This document shows, piece by piece, positions 1 to 8,538 of a DNA stretch of 64,000 nt. The stretch lies in assembly GCF_046250185.1 (NCBI RefSeq), contig NZ_CP176469.1; one strand, given 5' to 3'. Every line of letters starts with the position of its first letter. The stretch's first letter is position 1. This stretch comes from Litorimonas sp046250185 (GTDB lineage: Bacteria; Pseudomonadota; Alphaproteobacteria; Caulobacterales; Maricaulaceae). The translations under genes were made by a program, and so were the position numbers. The notes below the pieces were generated by a model that was not told the origin of the DNA, ran no database searches, and saw only the letters and a program-made list of their open reading frames with translations.

Positions 1-27
1 ATGAAGCAATAAATGAAACGTGATTAA

Positions 28-489
28 TTAGTCAAAAATGGATTCTGACGGCGAAAACGGGTCGGGGCCGTATTTATTTGGGCCTTCATTGCCTTTAAGA
101 CAAAACCAAACCACGTTTACAACATCGGCAACCCACCCAATGACCGGGATGGCAGATAAAATCGCAAAGACGAGATAAAGCCAGCCCGTTTGCCCTAGAT
201 CATGCCAGCGGCGCACCGCAACCGCAATCCCCGGAAGAACATGGCCTAGTAAGGCTATAACGCCTAGCCCAAGACCAATCCATGCCATCATCGTCGGCTC
301 AGCGATATCCACCCCAGCTTCATCCGCCATAATCGCGTCAAATAGCCAAGGATAGGCAGGGATTAAAATAACACCAAATAAAATCACCTGCCACAAGATC
401 GACCACCAATATTCAGAGCGCGTGCTACGGTCTGAGAAATTTGTATAATTTTTGTAAAATAATTTTATGGCTTCAGGAAAACTAACCAC
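28..489 (-). CDS. DUF805 family small membrane protein
   Basis: The protein has 153 residues. An N-terminal cytoplasmic stretch (SFPEAIKLFYKNY) leads into the DUF805 hallmark RSTRSEYWW near residues 22-30. Three to four hydrophobic segments follow, with RRWHDLGQTGW between them and a GPNKYGPDP tail. DUF805 proteins are inner-membrane proteins of unknown biochemical role. The start is a GTG at 489, chosen because GGAG lies 6 bases upstream. It is directly downstream of a paralogue on the same strand, so the pair probably arose by tandem duplication and is co-transcribed. Family assignment is secure; function is not known. Confidence 0.85.
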   Translation of the reverse strand: MVSFPEAIKLFYKNYTNFSDRSTRSEYWWSILWQVILFGVILIPAYPWLFDAIMADEAGVDIAEPTMMAWIGLGLGVIALLGHVLPGIAVAVRRWHDLGQTGWLYLVFAILSAIPVIGWVADVVNVVWFCLKGNEGPNKYGPDPFSPSESIFD

Positions 490-505
490 AAGACGCTCCT
501 TTTAA

Positions 506-1012
506 TTAATCGAATACGGACTTCTGTGATCCGTATTTTGGGCTTGGCCCGTATTTATTGTCATCTCTGTGACTGTCTTGGCAGAGAAAAACAAGAATGG
601 CGATAGCGTAAATGAACAAGCCAATCGCTCCGATAATTATTAGCGCCATCAGTCCGCCAAATTCGCGATCACTACTTAGACCCGCTGACCCGAGAGCCAT
701 TATACCTGCGATCATGGCGAACGCGAAAATAGCGATAAACAGCCCGCCGATCCACCACCCCGACCGCCCTGTATCATGCAAACGACGCCATCCAACGGAT
801 AGCGAGGGAATAAACAAAGCGAGTGACGTCATATTGCCAACTGGACCGCTATCCGCATTTTCCCAGCCCATGATCGCGCCGTCGATAATGCCAGCGACAA
901 TAGCAACTAAAATCGTAAACAGATAGAACCACCAATATTCAGACCGGCGTGCGCGACCACTAAATTTGAAGTATTGCGTGAGAACAGATTTAACGGCGTC
1001 TGAAAAATTCAT
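506..1012 (-). CDS. DUF805 family small membrane protein (paralogue)
   Basis: This is a second DUF805 protein of about 168 residues. It shows the same order of marks as its neighbour: FSDAVKSVLTQYFKFSG, RRSEYWW, several membrane segments, RRLHDTGRSGWW and a KYGPSPKYG tail. The open frame extends to a GTG at 1024. The ATG at 1012 is preferred because GGAG sits 6 bases upstream of it and the N terminus then matches the family. It lies 16 bases upstream of the other DUF805 gene and about 70 bases downstream of metG, all on the minus strand. It is a hydrophobic inner-membrane protein with no assigned activity. Confidence 0.85.
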   Translation of the reverse strand: MNFSDAVKSVLTQYFKFSGRARRSEYWWFYLFTILVAIVAGIIDGAIMGWENADSGPVGNMTSLALFIPSLSVGWRRLHDTGRSGWWIGGLFIAIFAFAMIAGIMALGSAGLSSDREFGGLMALIIIGAIGLFIYAIAILVFLCQDSHRDDNKYGPSPKYGSQKSVFD

Positions 1013-1080
1013 CATAGGCTCCACGATGTAGTGGTTTAGCTATTCATCGCGGATATTGATAAATCGTTAGGACGCAAACG

Positions 1081-2853
1081 CTACGCCTCACCCCCGCCAA
1101 AACGCTCCGTCCAAGTCGCAATATCGTCATCCTCGATTTTCGTGAACAAGACATCAGGAGCAGAAATATTGTGACCGATTTCTAAAATATTAAGTATATT
1201 GGTTACATACTCCTTACTCCAATCACCAGGGTCTACCTCATAATCCAAGTCTAAAATCTCTGGACGCATGAATTTCCAAGCGTCTTTTAGCATCGGCATT
1301 CCCATTGCGGCATGAATTTTAGCTGCTGCATCCGGAATGATTGGTCGAGCTAAGATCGCAAAAAGAGCCACCAAATTCAGCCCATATCGTACCCCAATTG
1401 CAGCTTGGGCTGTATCTGTTTTATAATGCGTCCAAGGCGCGGCTTGCGTTAAGTATTCATTCCCCGCAGTCCATAATTTGCGTGTTGCAAACATCGCCTG
1501 TCTAAACTCACGCTGCTCATATTTTTGTTTCAAATATTGGAGACCAATTTGCATCTCTGAAATTAATTTATCTTCCGCTTCACCGGGGACGCCGCCGTCA
1601 GGGACTTTCCCGTCAAACTTTCCGACACAATACTTCGTAATCCGATTGACAAAATTCCCCAACACATTGGCGAGATCGGAGTTCACAGAGGCTTGGAATT
1701 CCTCCCATGTAAACGCCGCATCATTCCCTTCTGGCGCGTTGGCCATCAAGTGCCAGCGCCAATAATCGGACGGTGCAATGTCAATCGCTTGATCCATAAA
1801 GACCCCGCGCTTGCTAGACGTCGAAAACTTGCCGCCATACCACGTTACCCAGTTAAAGGCCTTGAGTTGATCGACCATCTTCCAAGGCTCACCGCTGCCC
1901 ATGATCGTTGTAGGAAATGAGAGGGTGTGGAAGGCGACATTGTCTTTGCCCATGAATTGCACATATTGCACATCGTCCGCGCCCTTATCTGTGCGCCACC
2001 AGCTTTCCCAATCGCCGCCCGTCTCCGCCGCCCAATCCTGTGTTGCGCCAATATAGGCGATGGGCGCGTCGAACCAGACGTAATAGACTTTACCTTCAAA
2101 CCCCGCACGCGGATTGCCGTCCTTATCAACAACAGGAATACCCCATTCCAAATCGCGCGTGATCGACCGATCTCGGAGGCCTTCATCCAGCCATTTCAGC
2201 GCGATTGATGTCGCCAGTGGTGGCCAGTCTTTCGCGCTCGTCACCCACTTGCGGAGATCATCTGACTTCACAGACTGCTTGAGGTAAAGATGTTTCGTAT
2301 CGCGCACTTCAACATCTTTGGATCCAGACACAGCGGAATAAGGATCAATTAAATCAATCGGGTCTAGCAGCTTTCCACAATTATCACACTGGTCCCCGCG
2401 CGCCGCTTCAAATGCGCAATTCGGACATGTGCCCTCGACGTAACGATCTGGGAGGTAGCGCCCATCTGCATTTGAATACACCTGCTTTGACACGCGCTCT
2501 TCGATCATGCCGTTCTGCTCCAGCACTTGCGCGAAATGCTGCGTCAAAGCAGCGGTCGAGGGCGCAGAGCTGCGGCCGAAATAATCATAGGACAGTTTGA
2601 AATCTGCCCCCGCTGATTTTTGCGCCTCGTGCATTTTATCGCAATAATCTGCGACAGCCATGCCCTCTGCCTGCGCGGCGAGTTCGGCTGGCGTGCCATG
2701 TTCATCCGTCGCGCAAATATATAGCACCTCATAGTCGAGCAGCCGCATCGCCCGCGCATAGACATCCGCTGGCAACATGGACCCCGCCAGATTACCCAGA
2801 TGTTTCACGCCGTTGATATAAGGCAAAGCAGATGTAATCAGAATTTTAGACAT
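1081..2853 (-). CDS. metG: Methionine--tRNA ligase
   Basis: A cytoplasmic class I aminoacyl-tRNA synthetase that charges tRNA-Met with methionine. The HIGH signature appears as HLGN at residues 18-21. The connective-peptide zinc knuckle has four cysteines (C143, C146, C156, C159). The KMSKS loop is present as STSSK near residues 344-348, and WYGGKFSTSSKRG is typical of MetG1. At 590 residues it has the catalytic core and the helical anticodon-binding domain, but it stops before any C-terminal EMAP/tRNA-binding domain. That agrees with the shorter form found in some bacteria. The start at 2853 gives the conserved MSKILITSALPYING opening. Confidence 0.97.
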   Translation of the reverse strand: MSKILITSALPYINGVKHLGNLAGSMLPADVYARAMRLLDYEVLYICATDEHGTPAELAAQAEGMAVADYCDKMHEAQKSAGADFKLSYDYFGRSSAPSTAALTQHFAQVLEQNGMIEERVSKQVYSNADGRYLPDRYVEGTCPNCAFEAARGDQCDNCGKLLDPIDLIDPYSAVSGSKDVEVRDTKHLYLKQSVKSDDLRKWVTSAKDWPPLATSIALKWLDEGLRDRSITRDLEWGIPVVDKDGNPRAGFEGKVYYVWFDAPIAYIGATQDWAAETGGDWESWWRTDKGADDVQYVQFMGKDNVAFHTLSFPTTIMGSGEPWKMVDQLKAFNWVTWYGGKFSTSSKRGVFMDQAIDIAPSDYWRWHLMANAPEGNDAAFTWEEFQASVNSDLANVLGNFVNRITKYCVGKFDGKVPDGGVPGEAEDKLISEMQIGLQYLKQKYEQREFRQAMFATRKLWTAGNEYLTQAAPWTHYKTDTAQAAIGVRYGLNLVALFAILARPIIPDAAAKIHAAMGMPMLKDAWKFMRPEILDLDYEVDPGDWSKEYVTNILNILEIGHNISAPDVLFTKIEDDDIATWTERFGGGEA

Positions 2854-2899
2854 AAAGCGCTTCTAATCCCACCCGCTCAAACTGCAAGTCTAAAGCCCC

Positions 2900-3655
2900 T
2901 TAGAAAATCGCAGAAATCGTGTTCACTGTTGGCTCCGCCGCGGGCGCCAATGTCGTCAACGTCACCATGATCGCGTTATATGCTGCGTGAAATAAGATCG
3001 CCGCGATCAGGCCAAAGCGCATCCGCACAAAGCCCAGCACGGCCCCCATGACGAATTGCGGCAAGATCACGATCACTGCCAAAAGGCCCAAACCTTCATC
3101 TGTGAAATTTCCCAAATGGATTAGGCCAAACAAAACCGCCATTGCCCAAAACACATAAGGGAAGACCCGTCGTGCCGCCCTATCGTGTAAAACTGGCTCC
3201 CCTCGCGTCGACACATAACGCGGCAAGTAAAACCCAAATGCCGTGATGATCGCCAATATCCCGGCATAGCTCACCATCGGAAATTCACTCGCCGCGCGTG
3301 ATAAAATAAAGATCGCAGACCCACATAAGAGTAGTGGCATGACCATCAATATGCCCCAGCTCTTACGTAGCCAAGACCGAAACAATAGCTCCTCAATAAT
3401 CGGCGCGTAGACGATCGCCATCACCACGAAACTCCCGCTCCGCATCATGTCTTGAAAGTCTTCTGACGGCTCTGGCATCGTCGCACCCGCGCCGCTCAAG
3501 ACGCCGCCCACGATAATGGCTGAAAGAAATACTAAGCCTAGACTTACGCCCAGCAGTTTAAATAGCGCTATGCACGTATCTGGGGTAAACGCCTCCCGCG
3601 CAGGTAACAGCGTTGGACGTCGCCAATAGGCCAACATATCTTGGGTGATGCTCAT
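2900..3655 (-). CDS. CPBP family intramembrane metalloprotease
   Basis: A polytopic membrane protein of 251 residues with about seven hydrophobic segments. It carries the three CPBP (Abi/CAAX-protease-like) motifs: EELLFR with E88, E89 and R93, then FGLIHLGNF, then FHAAYNAIM near the C terminus. Family members are intramembrane glutamate-type peptidases related to Rce1. Bacterial substrates are mostly unknown, so the substrate here cannot be inferred. It lies 46 bases upstream of metG on the same strand and is the last gene before the tRNA-Thr integration site. Confidence 0.85.
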   Translation of the reverse strand: MSITQDMLAYWRRPTLLPAREAFTPDTCIALFKLLGVSLGLVFLSAIIVGGVLSGAGATMPEPSEDFQDMMRSGSFVVMAIVYAPIIEELLFRSWLRKSWGILMVMPLLLCGSAIFILSRAASEFPMVSYAGILAIITAFGFYLPRYVSTRGEPVLHDRAARRVFPYVFWAMAVLFGLIHLGNFTDEGLGLLAVIVILPQFVMGAVLGFVRMRFGLIAAILFHAAYNAIMVTLTTLAPAAEPTVNTISAIF

Positions 3656-3841
3656 CCTCGCGACCTAGCAGATTTCACCGCGCTGCCAAGGCAACATTTT
3701 GCAGGCGAAACAGACCGATAAGATTATCGCCAGCACCCAACCCACCCAAACTGCAGAATTTTTGCAGATTGAAGCGAAATTGCTCTTGCCAGCCGCCCCA
3801 CACACCGCTAAACGGCGCAGCGCTGTTCAAGCATTACCAGT

Positions 3842-3917
3842 GCCCCTATAGCTCAGCTGGTAGAGCACCTGATTTGTAATCAGGGGGTCCGCGGTTCGAG
3901 TCCGTGTGGGGGCACCA
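3842..3917 (+). tRNA. tRNA-Thr (anticodon TGT)
   Basis: A complete cloverleaf can be folded by eye. The acceptor stem is GCCCCTA paired with TGGGGGC (one G-T wobble). The D arm is GCTCAGCTGGTAGAGC. The anticodon stem CCTGA/TCAGG encloses the loop TTTGTAA, giving anticodon TGT for threonine ACA codons. The T arm contains GGTTCGAGTCC, and the CCA is encoded at 3915-3917. The 3' end from 3902 on is duplicated at 19139, showing this gene is the integration target of the adjacent element. The tRNA itself stays intact. Confidence 0.97.
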
Positions 3918-3921
3918 TTTT
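3902..3921 (+). repeat. attL: direct repeat at the tRNA-Thr 3' end
   Basis: This 20-bp sequence begins in the T stem of tRNA-Thr, runs through the CCA and continues TTTT. It is repeated without mismatch at 19139-19158. It is the tRNA-proximal attachment site of the integrated element. Confidence 0.9.
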
Positions 3922-4040
3922 CCTATCATAGCAAGTTGCGTAAGTCTCGGGAAATCTCTCTTTCCTTTGCTTTCCACACGGTAACTCGCGCGATTTGCCT
4001 CACTTCTTGCCTTACAAAAGGCTGCACAGGAGATGGCAGG

Positions 4041-5417
4041 ATGAAAGCGATTAGACGGCCCGACCAGTACTTACGTTTGCGCGGTGATATATGGCATTAT
4101 GTGCGGCGCGTACCCAAGGCGGTTAGGCATATTGACGACCGCACATTGATATATCGTTCCCTTGATACGGATAGCCGCAAGGTCGCGCGGCAGCGGCGGG
4201 ACATATGCGCGGATGCAGACGAACAACGCTGGAGCGAGGTCGCGCCGAGTCGCTTTCGTTCAACACCGAGAGAAGTCAGCTACCGCGACGTTAGCCAACA
4301 CGCCCGCTCGTTGGGGTTCAACTATGAGCCAATGGACAGCTTAATTTCACGCGATACCGTCACGGATTTATTGCACCGCTTGCAAGCCTTGGGGCCGTTG
4401 AAAGAAGCACCGCAGTCCAAAGAAGAACAGGACGCAGACGCTTTGCTTGGCGTTGCCAAGACGCCTTCCGCGACCATCAGCGAAGCAATGGAGCTTTACC
4501 TATCCGAGATCGTCGCAGACGAACTCGCAAGTAAATCACCGGAACAGGTGAAAAACTTTTCCAAAATCAAACGCCGCGCCGTCGCAAACTTCGTCACCAT
4601 AAATGGCGATATAGATATGCGAGATATTACCCGTGAACACGCCCACGCCGTGCGAAAATTTTGGCATGAGCGCATTCACCCGAAAGACGGCTCCAAGCCT
4701 ATGAGTGGCAGCAGCGGCAATAAAGACTTGGGCAGTTTGCGGAAACTCTACCGCCGTTACTTTGAGCACATAGGCGAGGAAGAGCGTGAAAACCCCTTCC
4801 GTAATATGCGGTTCAAGGACAAAATTCTAACAAAGGTCATGCCCTTTAAAGACGATTGGGTCAGGTCACGCATCCTCGCGCCCGTTGTTTTTGAGGGTCT
4901 CAATCGACAAGGCGCACTGCTCTGTATGGCCCTAATAGAGACGGGATGCAGGCCAAGTGAACTGGCCAATATCAGGCCAGAGAACATACGGCTGGACGCC
5001 GAGGTGCCGCATATCCGTATCCGCCCAACGAAAGACAGAGAGCTAAAGTCAGGCGCATCCGTTCGGGATATTCCGCTTGTTGGAGTGGCGCTGGAGGCCA
5101 TGCGACAAGCTCCGAATGGCTTTCCGCACTATAGAGATAGGAGCTACTTATTGAGCGCATCGCTTACAAAAGCTTTCAAGGCGAGAGAGTTATTCCCGAC
5201 CAAACAGCACCGCATATATAGCTTTAGGCATAGCTTTGAGAACCGAATGTTAGAGGCTGGATTGGACTTTGGATTGCGCTGCACATTGATGGGACACCGT
5301 AACCCGCGTCCTGAATATGGGGATGGAGGCTCGCTTGCCTACCGCCGAGACGAACTCTTAAAAATCGCCCATCCCGTCAGTGACGCCCTATTGCAGAGCT
5401 ATCCATTTAAGGACTAA
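4041..5417 (+). CDS. Tyrosine recombinase / site-specific integrase (DUF6538-type N terminus)
   Basis: Catalyses integration and excision of the element at tRNA-Thr. The frame is open from 3906, but the ATG at 4041 is chosen: AGGAGA lies upstream, and the product then starts MKAIRRPDQYLRLRGDIWHY, a DUF6538-like opening. It has 458 residues. A SAM-like core-binding region (about 145-250) precedes the catalytic domain. Catalytic residues seen are R304 (GCRPSEL), R396 in YSFRHSF (the usual first His is Tyr, common in this subgroup), H419 (LMGHR) and Y426 (RPEYGDGG). It lies 124 bases inside attL, the standard position for an integrase. Confidence 0.92.
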   Translation: MKAIRRPDQYLRLRGDIWHYVRRVPKAVRHIDDRTLIYRSLDTDSRKVARQRRDICADADEQRWSEVAPSRFRSTPREVSYRDVSQHARSLGFNYEPMDSLISRDTVTDLLHRLQALGPLKEAPQSKEEQDADALLGVAKTPSATISEAMELYLSEIVADELASKSPEQVKNFSKIKRRAVANFVTINGDIDMRDITREHAHAVRKFWHERIHPKDGSKPMSGSSGNKDLGSLRKLYRRYFEHIGEEERENPFRNMRFKDKILTKVMPFKDDWVRSRILAPVVFEGLNRQGALLCMALIETGCRPSELANIRPENIRLDAEVPHIRIRPTKDRELKSGASVRDIPLVGVALEAMRQAPNGFPHYRDRSYLLSASLTKAFKARELFPTKQHRIYSFRHSFENRMLEAGLDFGLRCTLMGHRNPRPEYGDGGSLAYRRDELLKIAHPVSDALLQSYPFKD

Positions 5418-5428
5418 GGGCTATCGGC

Positions 5429-5671
5429 TTATGCAGCTTTGTCTGTATCCGATAGGAGCAAGGCAAGCAGAGCTTCGCGGTCATCTTGCGCATCATATTC
5501 CTGTTTAAGACGCTCGAGAACGGGCCAGTATTTTGGGCCGTATCGATGAACAAGCTGCGCTGCGATAGTCATTCCATGCTTAATCTCAGCGCGAGACGGC
5601 GGTTGTATCAAGGCGTTTTTTGATATGTTCTGGGCTTTATCCACGGAGGAATAATACCTCATCCAACGCAA
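5429..5671 (-). CDS. Small hypothetical protein of the integrated element
   Basis: An 80-residue acidic, helical product containing AAQLVHRYGPKYWPVLERLKQEYDAQDD. It resembles short accessory proteins often found beside relaxases and integrases in alphaproteobacterial elements, which end in a YxPxxERLxxE helix. That comparison is from memory. It is convergent with the integrase, with an 11-base gap. The true start could be an internal Met. No function can be assigned. Confidence 0.5.
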   Translation of the reverse strand: MRWMRYYSSVDKAQNISKNALIQPPSRAEIKHGMTIAAQLVHRYGPKYWPVLERLKQEYDAQDDREALLALLLSDTDKAA

Positions 5672-5752
5672 TATTTACCGAGAAAAGAGATGAATAATTT
5701 GGGTGTTACGGGTCAAGCAAAGACGTTGAGAGCAAATGATGACTGACATACA

Positions 5753-5784
5753 ACAAGGCTGGCTTCGAAAGAAGCCAGCCTTGT
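5753..5784 (-). terminator. Strong hairpin, likely terminator of the minus-strand crotonase transcript
   Basis: A perfect 14-bp inverted repeat (5753-5766 with 5771-5784) around a GAAA loop lies 19 bases past the crotonase stop. On the minus strand the hairpin is followed by TTGTATG, a weak U tract. It is a plausible intrinsic terminator. Confidence 0.65.
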
Positions 5785-5802
5785 CTCTGATTTTCGTCAG
5801 CT

Positions 5803-6648
5803 TTAGTTGATGTCTTGAACATCCATAACAAGTTCACCCCATTTGCGTTGGTTCTCAATATCGTGCTGAAGACCTTGGTCATCTGCTGTTTGAAAACGCT
5901 TGAGCGCGGGCGTCTTGCTTGTAGCTTGATAGAGCCAGTAGGCTTCCGCTTTCAACGCTTCATCAATAGGCTTGTCGATACTTTCATAGACCATTTGTTT
6001 ACAGGCATTGATCGACTCTGCTGGGAATTTGGCGATGCGCTTTGCAAGAGTGTCTACATATTCACCAATCTCATCAGGTTCGAGAGCTTTGTTGATTGTA
6101 CCGAAACGTTCGGCATCATCAGCATCATAATCCTGTGCGCTTAGGATAATCTCAAGCGCTTTGCCCAGACCTGTTTGGCGGGCCATACGGGATGCACCGC
6201 CGCCGCAAGGCAAGATACCCATACCGACTTCCATTTGCATGAACTTATATTTGCCGCGTGCAGCAAAACGCATATCGAGCGCCAAGGCTAATTCATGGCC
6301 ACCGCCGCGTGCGAAGCCTTCGAGTTTTGCAATGGTTGCTTGTGGGACTTTGCTGATCCGCTCACAGACCGCTTGCAAATCCAGCAACTGAGCATCTTCG
6401 CGTGAAACGGCCTCATCTGACATGTCTTTCAGAAGCTCTGTGTCATAGTGGCAGACCCAAATTTCCGGGTTAGCGGACTGGAAAATCACGACCTTTGTCT
6501 CGCGGTCTCGTTCAAGGCGCATTGCTAGGCTGTTCAAGTCCGCTAGCATTTCTTGCCCTTGTACATTGACGGAACCAAAGTCGAATGTGACGGTTGCAAT
6601 GCCGTCTTTTTGATCCACTTTGAATGTGGTGAAGCCTTCATATTTCAT
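5803..6648 (-). CDS. Enoyl-CoA hydratase/isomerase (crotonase) family protein
   Basis: A 281-residue crotonase-fold protein. The oxyanion-hole segment is visible as EGFARGGGHELALALD, and the second conserved region is EVGMGILPCGGG. Family members hydrate, isomerise or cleave acyl-CoA thioesters, but this subgroup often acts on unusual substrates. No acyl-CoA ligase, dehydrogenase or thiolase lies nearby, so a beta-oxidation role is not supported. It is the first cargo gene after the integrase end and lies on the same strand as the SDR and oxygenase genes upstream, although a gap of about 110 bases may hold its own promoter. Specific reaction unknown. Confidence 0.85.
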   Translation of the reverse strand: MKYEGFTTFKVDQKDGIATVTFDFGSVNVQGQEMLADLNSLAMRLERDRETKVVIFQSANPEIWVCHYDTELLKDMSDEAVSREDAQLLDLQAVCERISKVPQATIAKLEGFARGGGHELALALDMRFAARGKYKFMQMEVGMGILPCGGGASRMARQTGLGKALEIILSAQDYDADDAERFGTINKALEPDEIGEYVDTLAKRIAKFPAESINACKQMVYESIDKPIDEALKAEAYWLYQATSKTPALKRFQTADDQGLQHDIENQRKWGELVMDVQDIN

Positions 6649-6757
6649 GGTATTTTCCTTATTTTAGGGTGCAGTTAGAGACCGCGCTCGAAAGCACGTG
6701 GTTAAGTCAGACCGAAAATTCAGTCCGAAATTCGGAAGTGTTTAAAGGTTGAGCGGT

Positions 6758-7555
6758 TTACGCAATTAGACGTTCAATCGCTTCGACAAGCTGTTTGTTT
6801 TTGGCAGTGTCCAGCGCGTCCGGATGCGGCTGTGCGAAAGATTTTCGGTCATTGTCGTAATAACGACCAGAGGCCGCAGCAAACTCATCGCTAAGCGCTG
6901 CGCGGGTTAGGATATCTGCGCCAATCCGCAAGTCGTTACCCTCACGGCCATATGCCTCTTTGACCATCTTGCTGCCCAAAAACGAAGCCGGGTTTACAGC
7001 AACGATCATTGGCCCGTCATTTCCGAGTTCGTTTGCCATTTCAAAGGACCACATCGTCAAAGCAAGCTTACTTTGTGCGTAAGCCTCGCCATCGGAGAAA
7101 GCCTGCTTGTTGAGGAAGCCTTGGACATTGACAGGCGCTTGGGCTGCTGACGATAAATTCACCACGCGGCCATTTGAACCTAGTGTTGGAAGCAAGGCTT
7201 TCGTCAACATATAAGGCGCGACAACATTTACGATAAAGCGCGCGTCATAGCCGTTTTTGGTCAATGGGTTAGACATTTTGAAAACGCCTGCATTATTTAT
7301 AAGGACGTCAATAGATTCAAAATCGCCTTTGACTTCATCTGCTAAAGCTTCGACTTCTGGCAAGACTGAAAGATCGGCACGATAGGTTTTAATCTCGCCC
7401 GCTCCGTCTATTCTGGATACGGCTTCAGCGGCCACCACAAGTTTGTCCGGATTGCGTCCATGCAGTAAAAGCGTGTGACCTTCCGGGGCCATCATTTTCG
7501 CCGTTTCTAGGCCAATGCCGTCTGTAGCACCTGTGATTAGAATTGTCTTTGTCAT
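6758..7555 (-). CDS. Short-chain dehydrogenase/reductase
   Basis: A 265-residue Rossmann-fold oxidoreductase. The cofactor motif TGATDGIG spans residues 9-16, NNAG is at 87-90, and the catalytic YAQSK gives Y159 and K163. The N terminus TKTILITG and the GRNPDKL segment after beta-2 suggest NADP(H) use by retinol-dehydrogenase-like SDRs. The frame is open to 7723, but the Met at 7555 begins the canonical fold and the extra 56 residues overlap the next gene. It lies 47 bases downstream of the 2OG oxygenase gene, so it is probably in one operon with the two oxygenases. Substrate unknown. Confidence 0.9.
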   Translation of the reverse strand: MTKTILITGATDGIGLETAKMMAPEGHTLLLHGRNPDKLVVAAEAVSRIDGAGEIKTYRADLSVLPEVEALADEVKGDFESIDVLINNAGVFKMSNPLTKNGYDARFIVNVVAPYMLTKALLPTLGSNGRVVNLSSAAQAPVNVQGFLNKQAFSDGEAYAQSKLALTMWSFEMANELGNDGPMIVAVNPASFLGSKMVKEAYGREGNDLRIGADILTRAALSDEFAAASGRYYDNDRKSFAQPHPDALDTAKNKQLVEAIERLIA

Positions 7556-7602
7556 ATTCTTTTCCTGTGTTTTCAGTGTAAGTCTGTGCACGAAGCAAAC
7601 AT

Positions 7603-8517
7603 TTAAAAGGGTGCAAACCCGTCGGAATTTATCTGTGGAATTGTCCAACGCTGTTTGGCGGATATGGGTTCCGCTGCTGGACCGTGTTGATAAGGAATCT
7701 GCCCTCTCTCGCCGTAAAGCCAAAGCACAAAATTTTGACGCTCACCCTCGGTAATTGGTTCGGACGCGTGAGGCACTCGCCCATGATGAATTAGAGCTGT
7801 TCCTGGCTCAAATGTCAGGCTTTCAACCTTGCGGCTATTTGAATCCATAAACCGCACCGCTGAACCTGAAAAATCTTCGCCCGGTAAGTTCAGGTTGATA
7901 TTCAATGTTACACTGGATGCGTCCGTGTGGGGCTGTAACTTTGTGTCCTTGCCGGCTTGCCAAGCAATAGAGAAGCCAAAGGTTTGACTGTCATACCCAT
8001 AGACGTCCGGAAATAGCAGCCTTGAAACAGGACGCATATAGCGATCCATCAAGTCTTGATAAAAGGCTTGAAAGGTAGGCGCGGCCAGATAGCCCTCAGA
8101 CCGTGGGTCAAGCATCGCGCCGCCGCGATTGAGCACAATCCCATATGGTGGCCGAAGCGGTATGTCCGCGTCTGCAACCTTCTTAAGATAATCCCGCAAG
8201 ACAGGTAGTTTATCTGGGTCAAAGAATTGCGCTTTGTAGACATTGGGGAAGACTTCAGTCCACAGGTCTTTAACTTCTGTTTCTTTTGTGGGGTCTTTCC
8301 AAGCCTCTTCAATCGCGCGTCGTAAGGCGGACGCGTAGAGAGAGCTGTCTAATGCGATCCCCGCATGACCATTTTCATTTTCCCATTCCGTCCAAGCTGC
8401 CTCGAACGTCTCTTTATTGTCGTTCCAAAAACGATTTACGGATGGGTCTCTGTGCAACATCGCCTCTCGGGATGGGCGGATCACAGTGCGGGCTTTTTGT
8501 AATAAAGTTGTAGACAT
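7603..8517 (-). CDS. 2-oxoglutarate/Fe(II)-dependent dioxygenase-like protein
   Basis: A 304-residue protein whose C-terminal half shows a jelly-roll iron site: LQPHTDASS gives H197 and D199, and GRVPHASEPITEGERQNF gives H250 with R260 placed to bind the 2-oxoglutarate carboxylate. The N-terminal half is helical and not recognised. These enzymes hydroxylate or desaturate small molecules or proteins. It lies between the SDR and a second oxygenase-like gene 21 bases away, all on the minus strand, which suggests an oxidation-reduction pathway for one compound. The substrate cannot be inferred. Confidence 0.8.
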   Translation of the reverse strand: MSTTLLQKARTVIRPSREAMLHRDPSVNRFWNDNKETFEAAWTEWENENGHAGIALDSSLYASALRRAIEEAWKDPTKETEVKDLWTEVFPNVYKAQFFDPDKLPVLRDYLKKVADADIPLRPPYGIVLNRGGAMLDPRSEGYLAAPTFQAFYQDLMDRYMRPVSRLLFPDVYGYDSQTFGFSIAWQAGKDTKLQPHTDASSVTLNINLNLPGEDFSGSAVRFMDSNSRKVESLTFEPGTALIHHGRVPHASEPITEGERQNFVLWLYGERGQIPYQHGPAAEPISAKQRWTIPQINSDGFAPF

Positions 8518-8538
8518 AGTTTTCTAGCCTTTCTTTAA

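Noticed and set aside
612..926. Plus-strand open frame of 104 codons over the DUF805 gene.
   Set aside because: It is a shadow on the opposite strand of a recognisable membrane-protein gene, with no motif or start signal.
3906..4040. Upstream extension of the integrase start into the tRNA end.
   Set aside because: The start at 3906 would lie inside the att repeat and the tRNA. The ATG at 4041 has a good ribosome-binding site and begins the family fold.
7556..7723. 56-residue N-terminal extension of the SDR.
   Set aside because: It overlaps the end of the upstream oxygenase gene and precedes the canonical TKTILITG start of the Rossmann fold.
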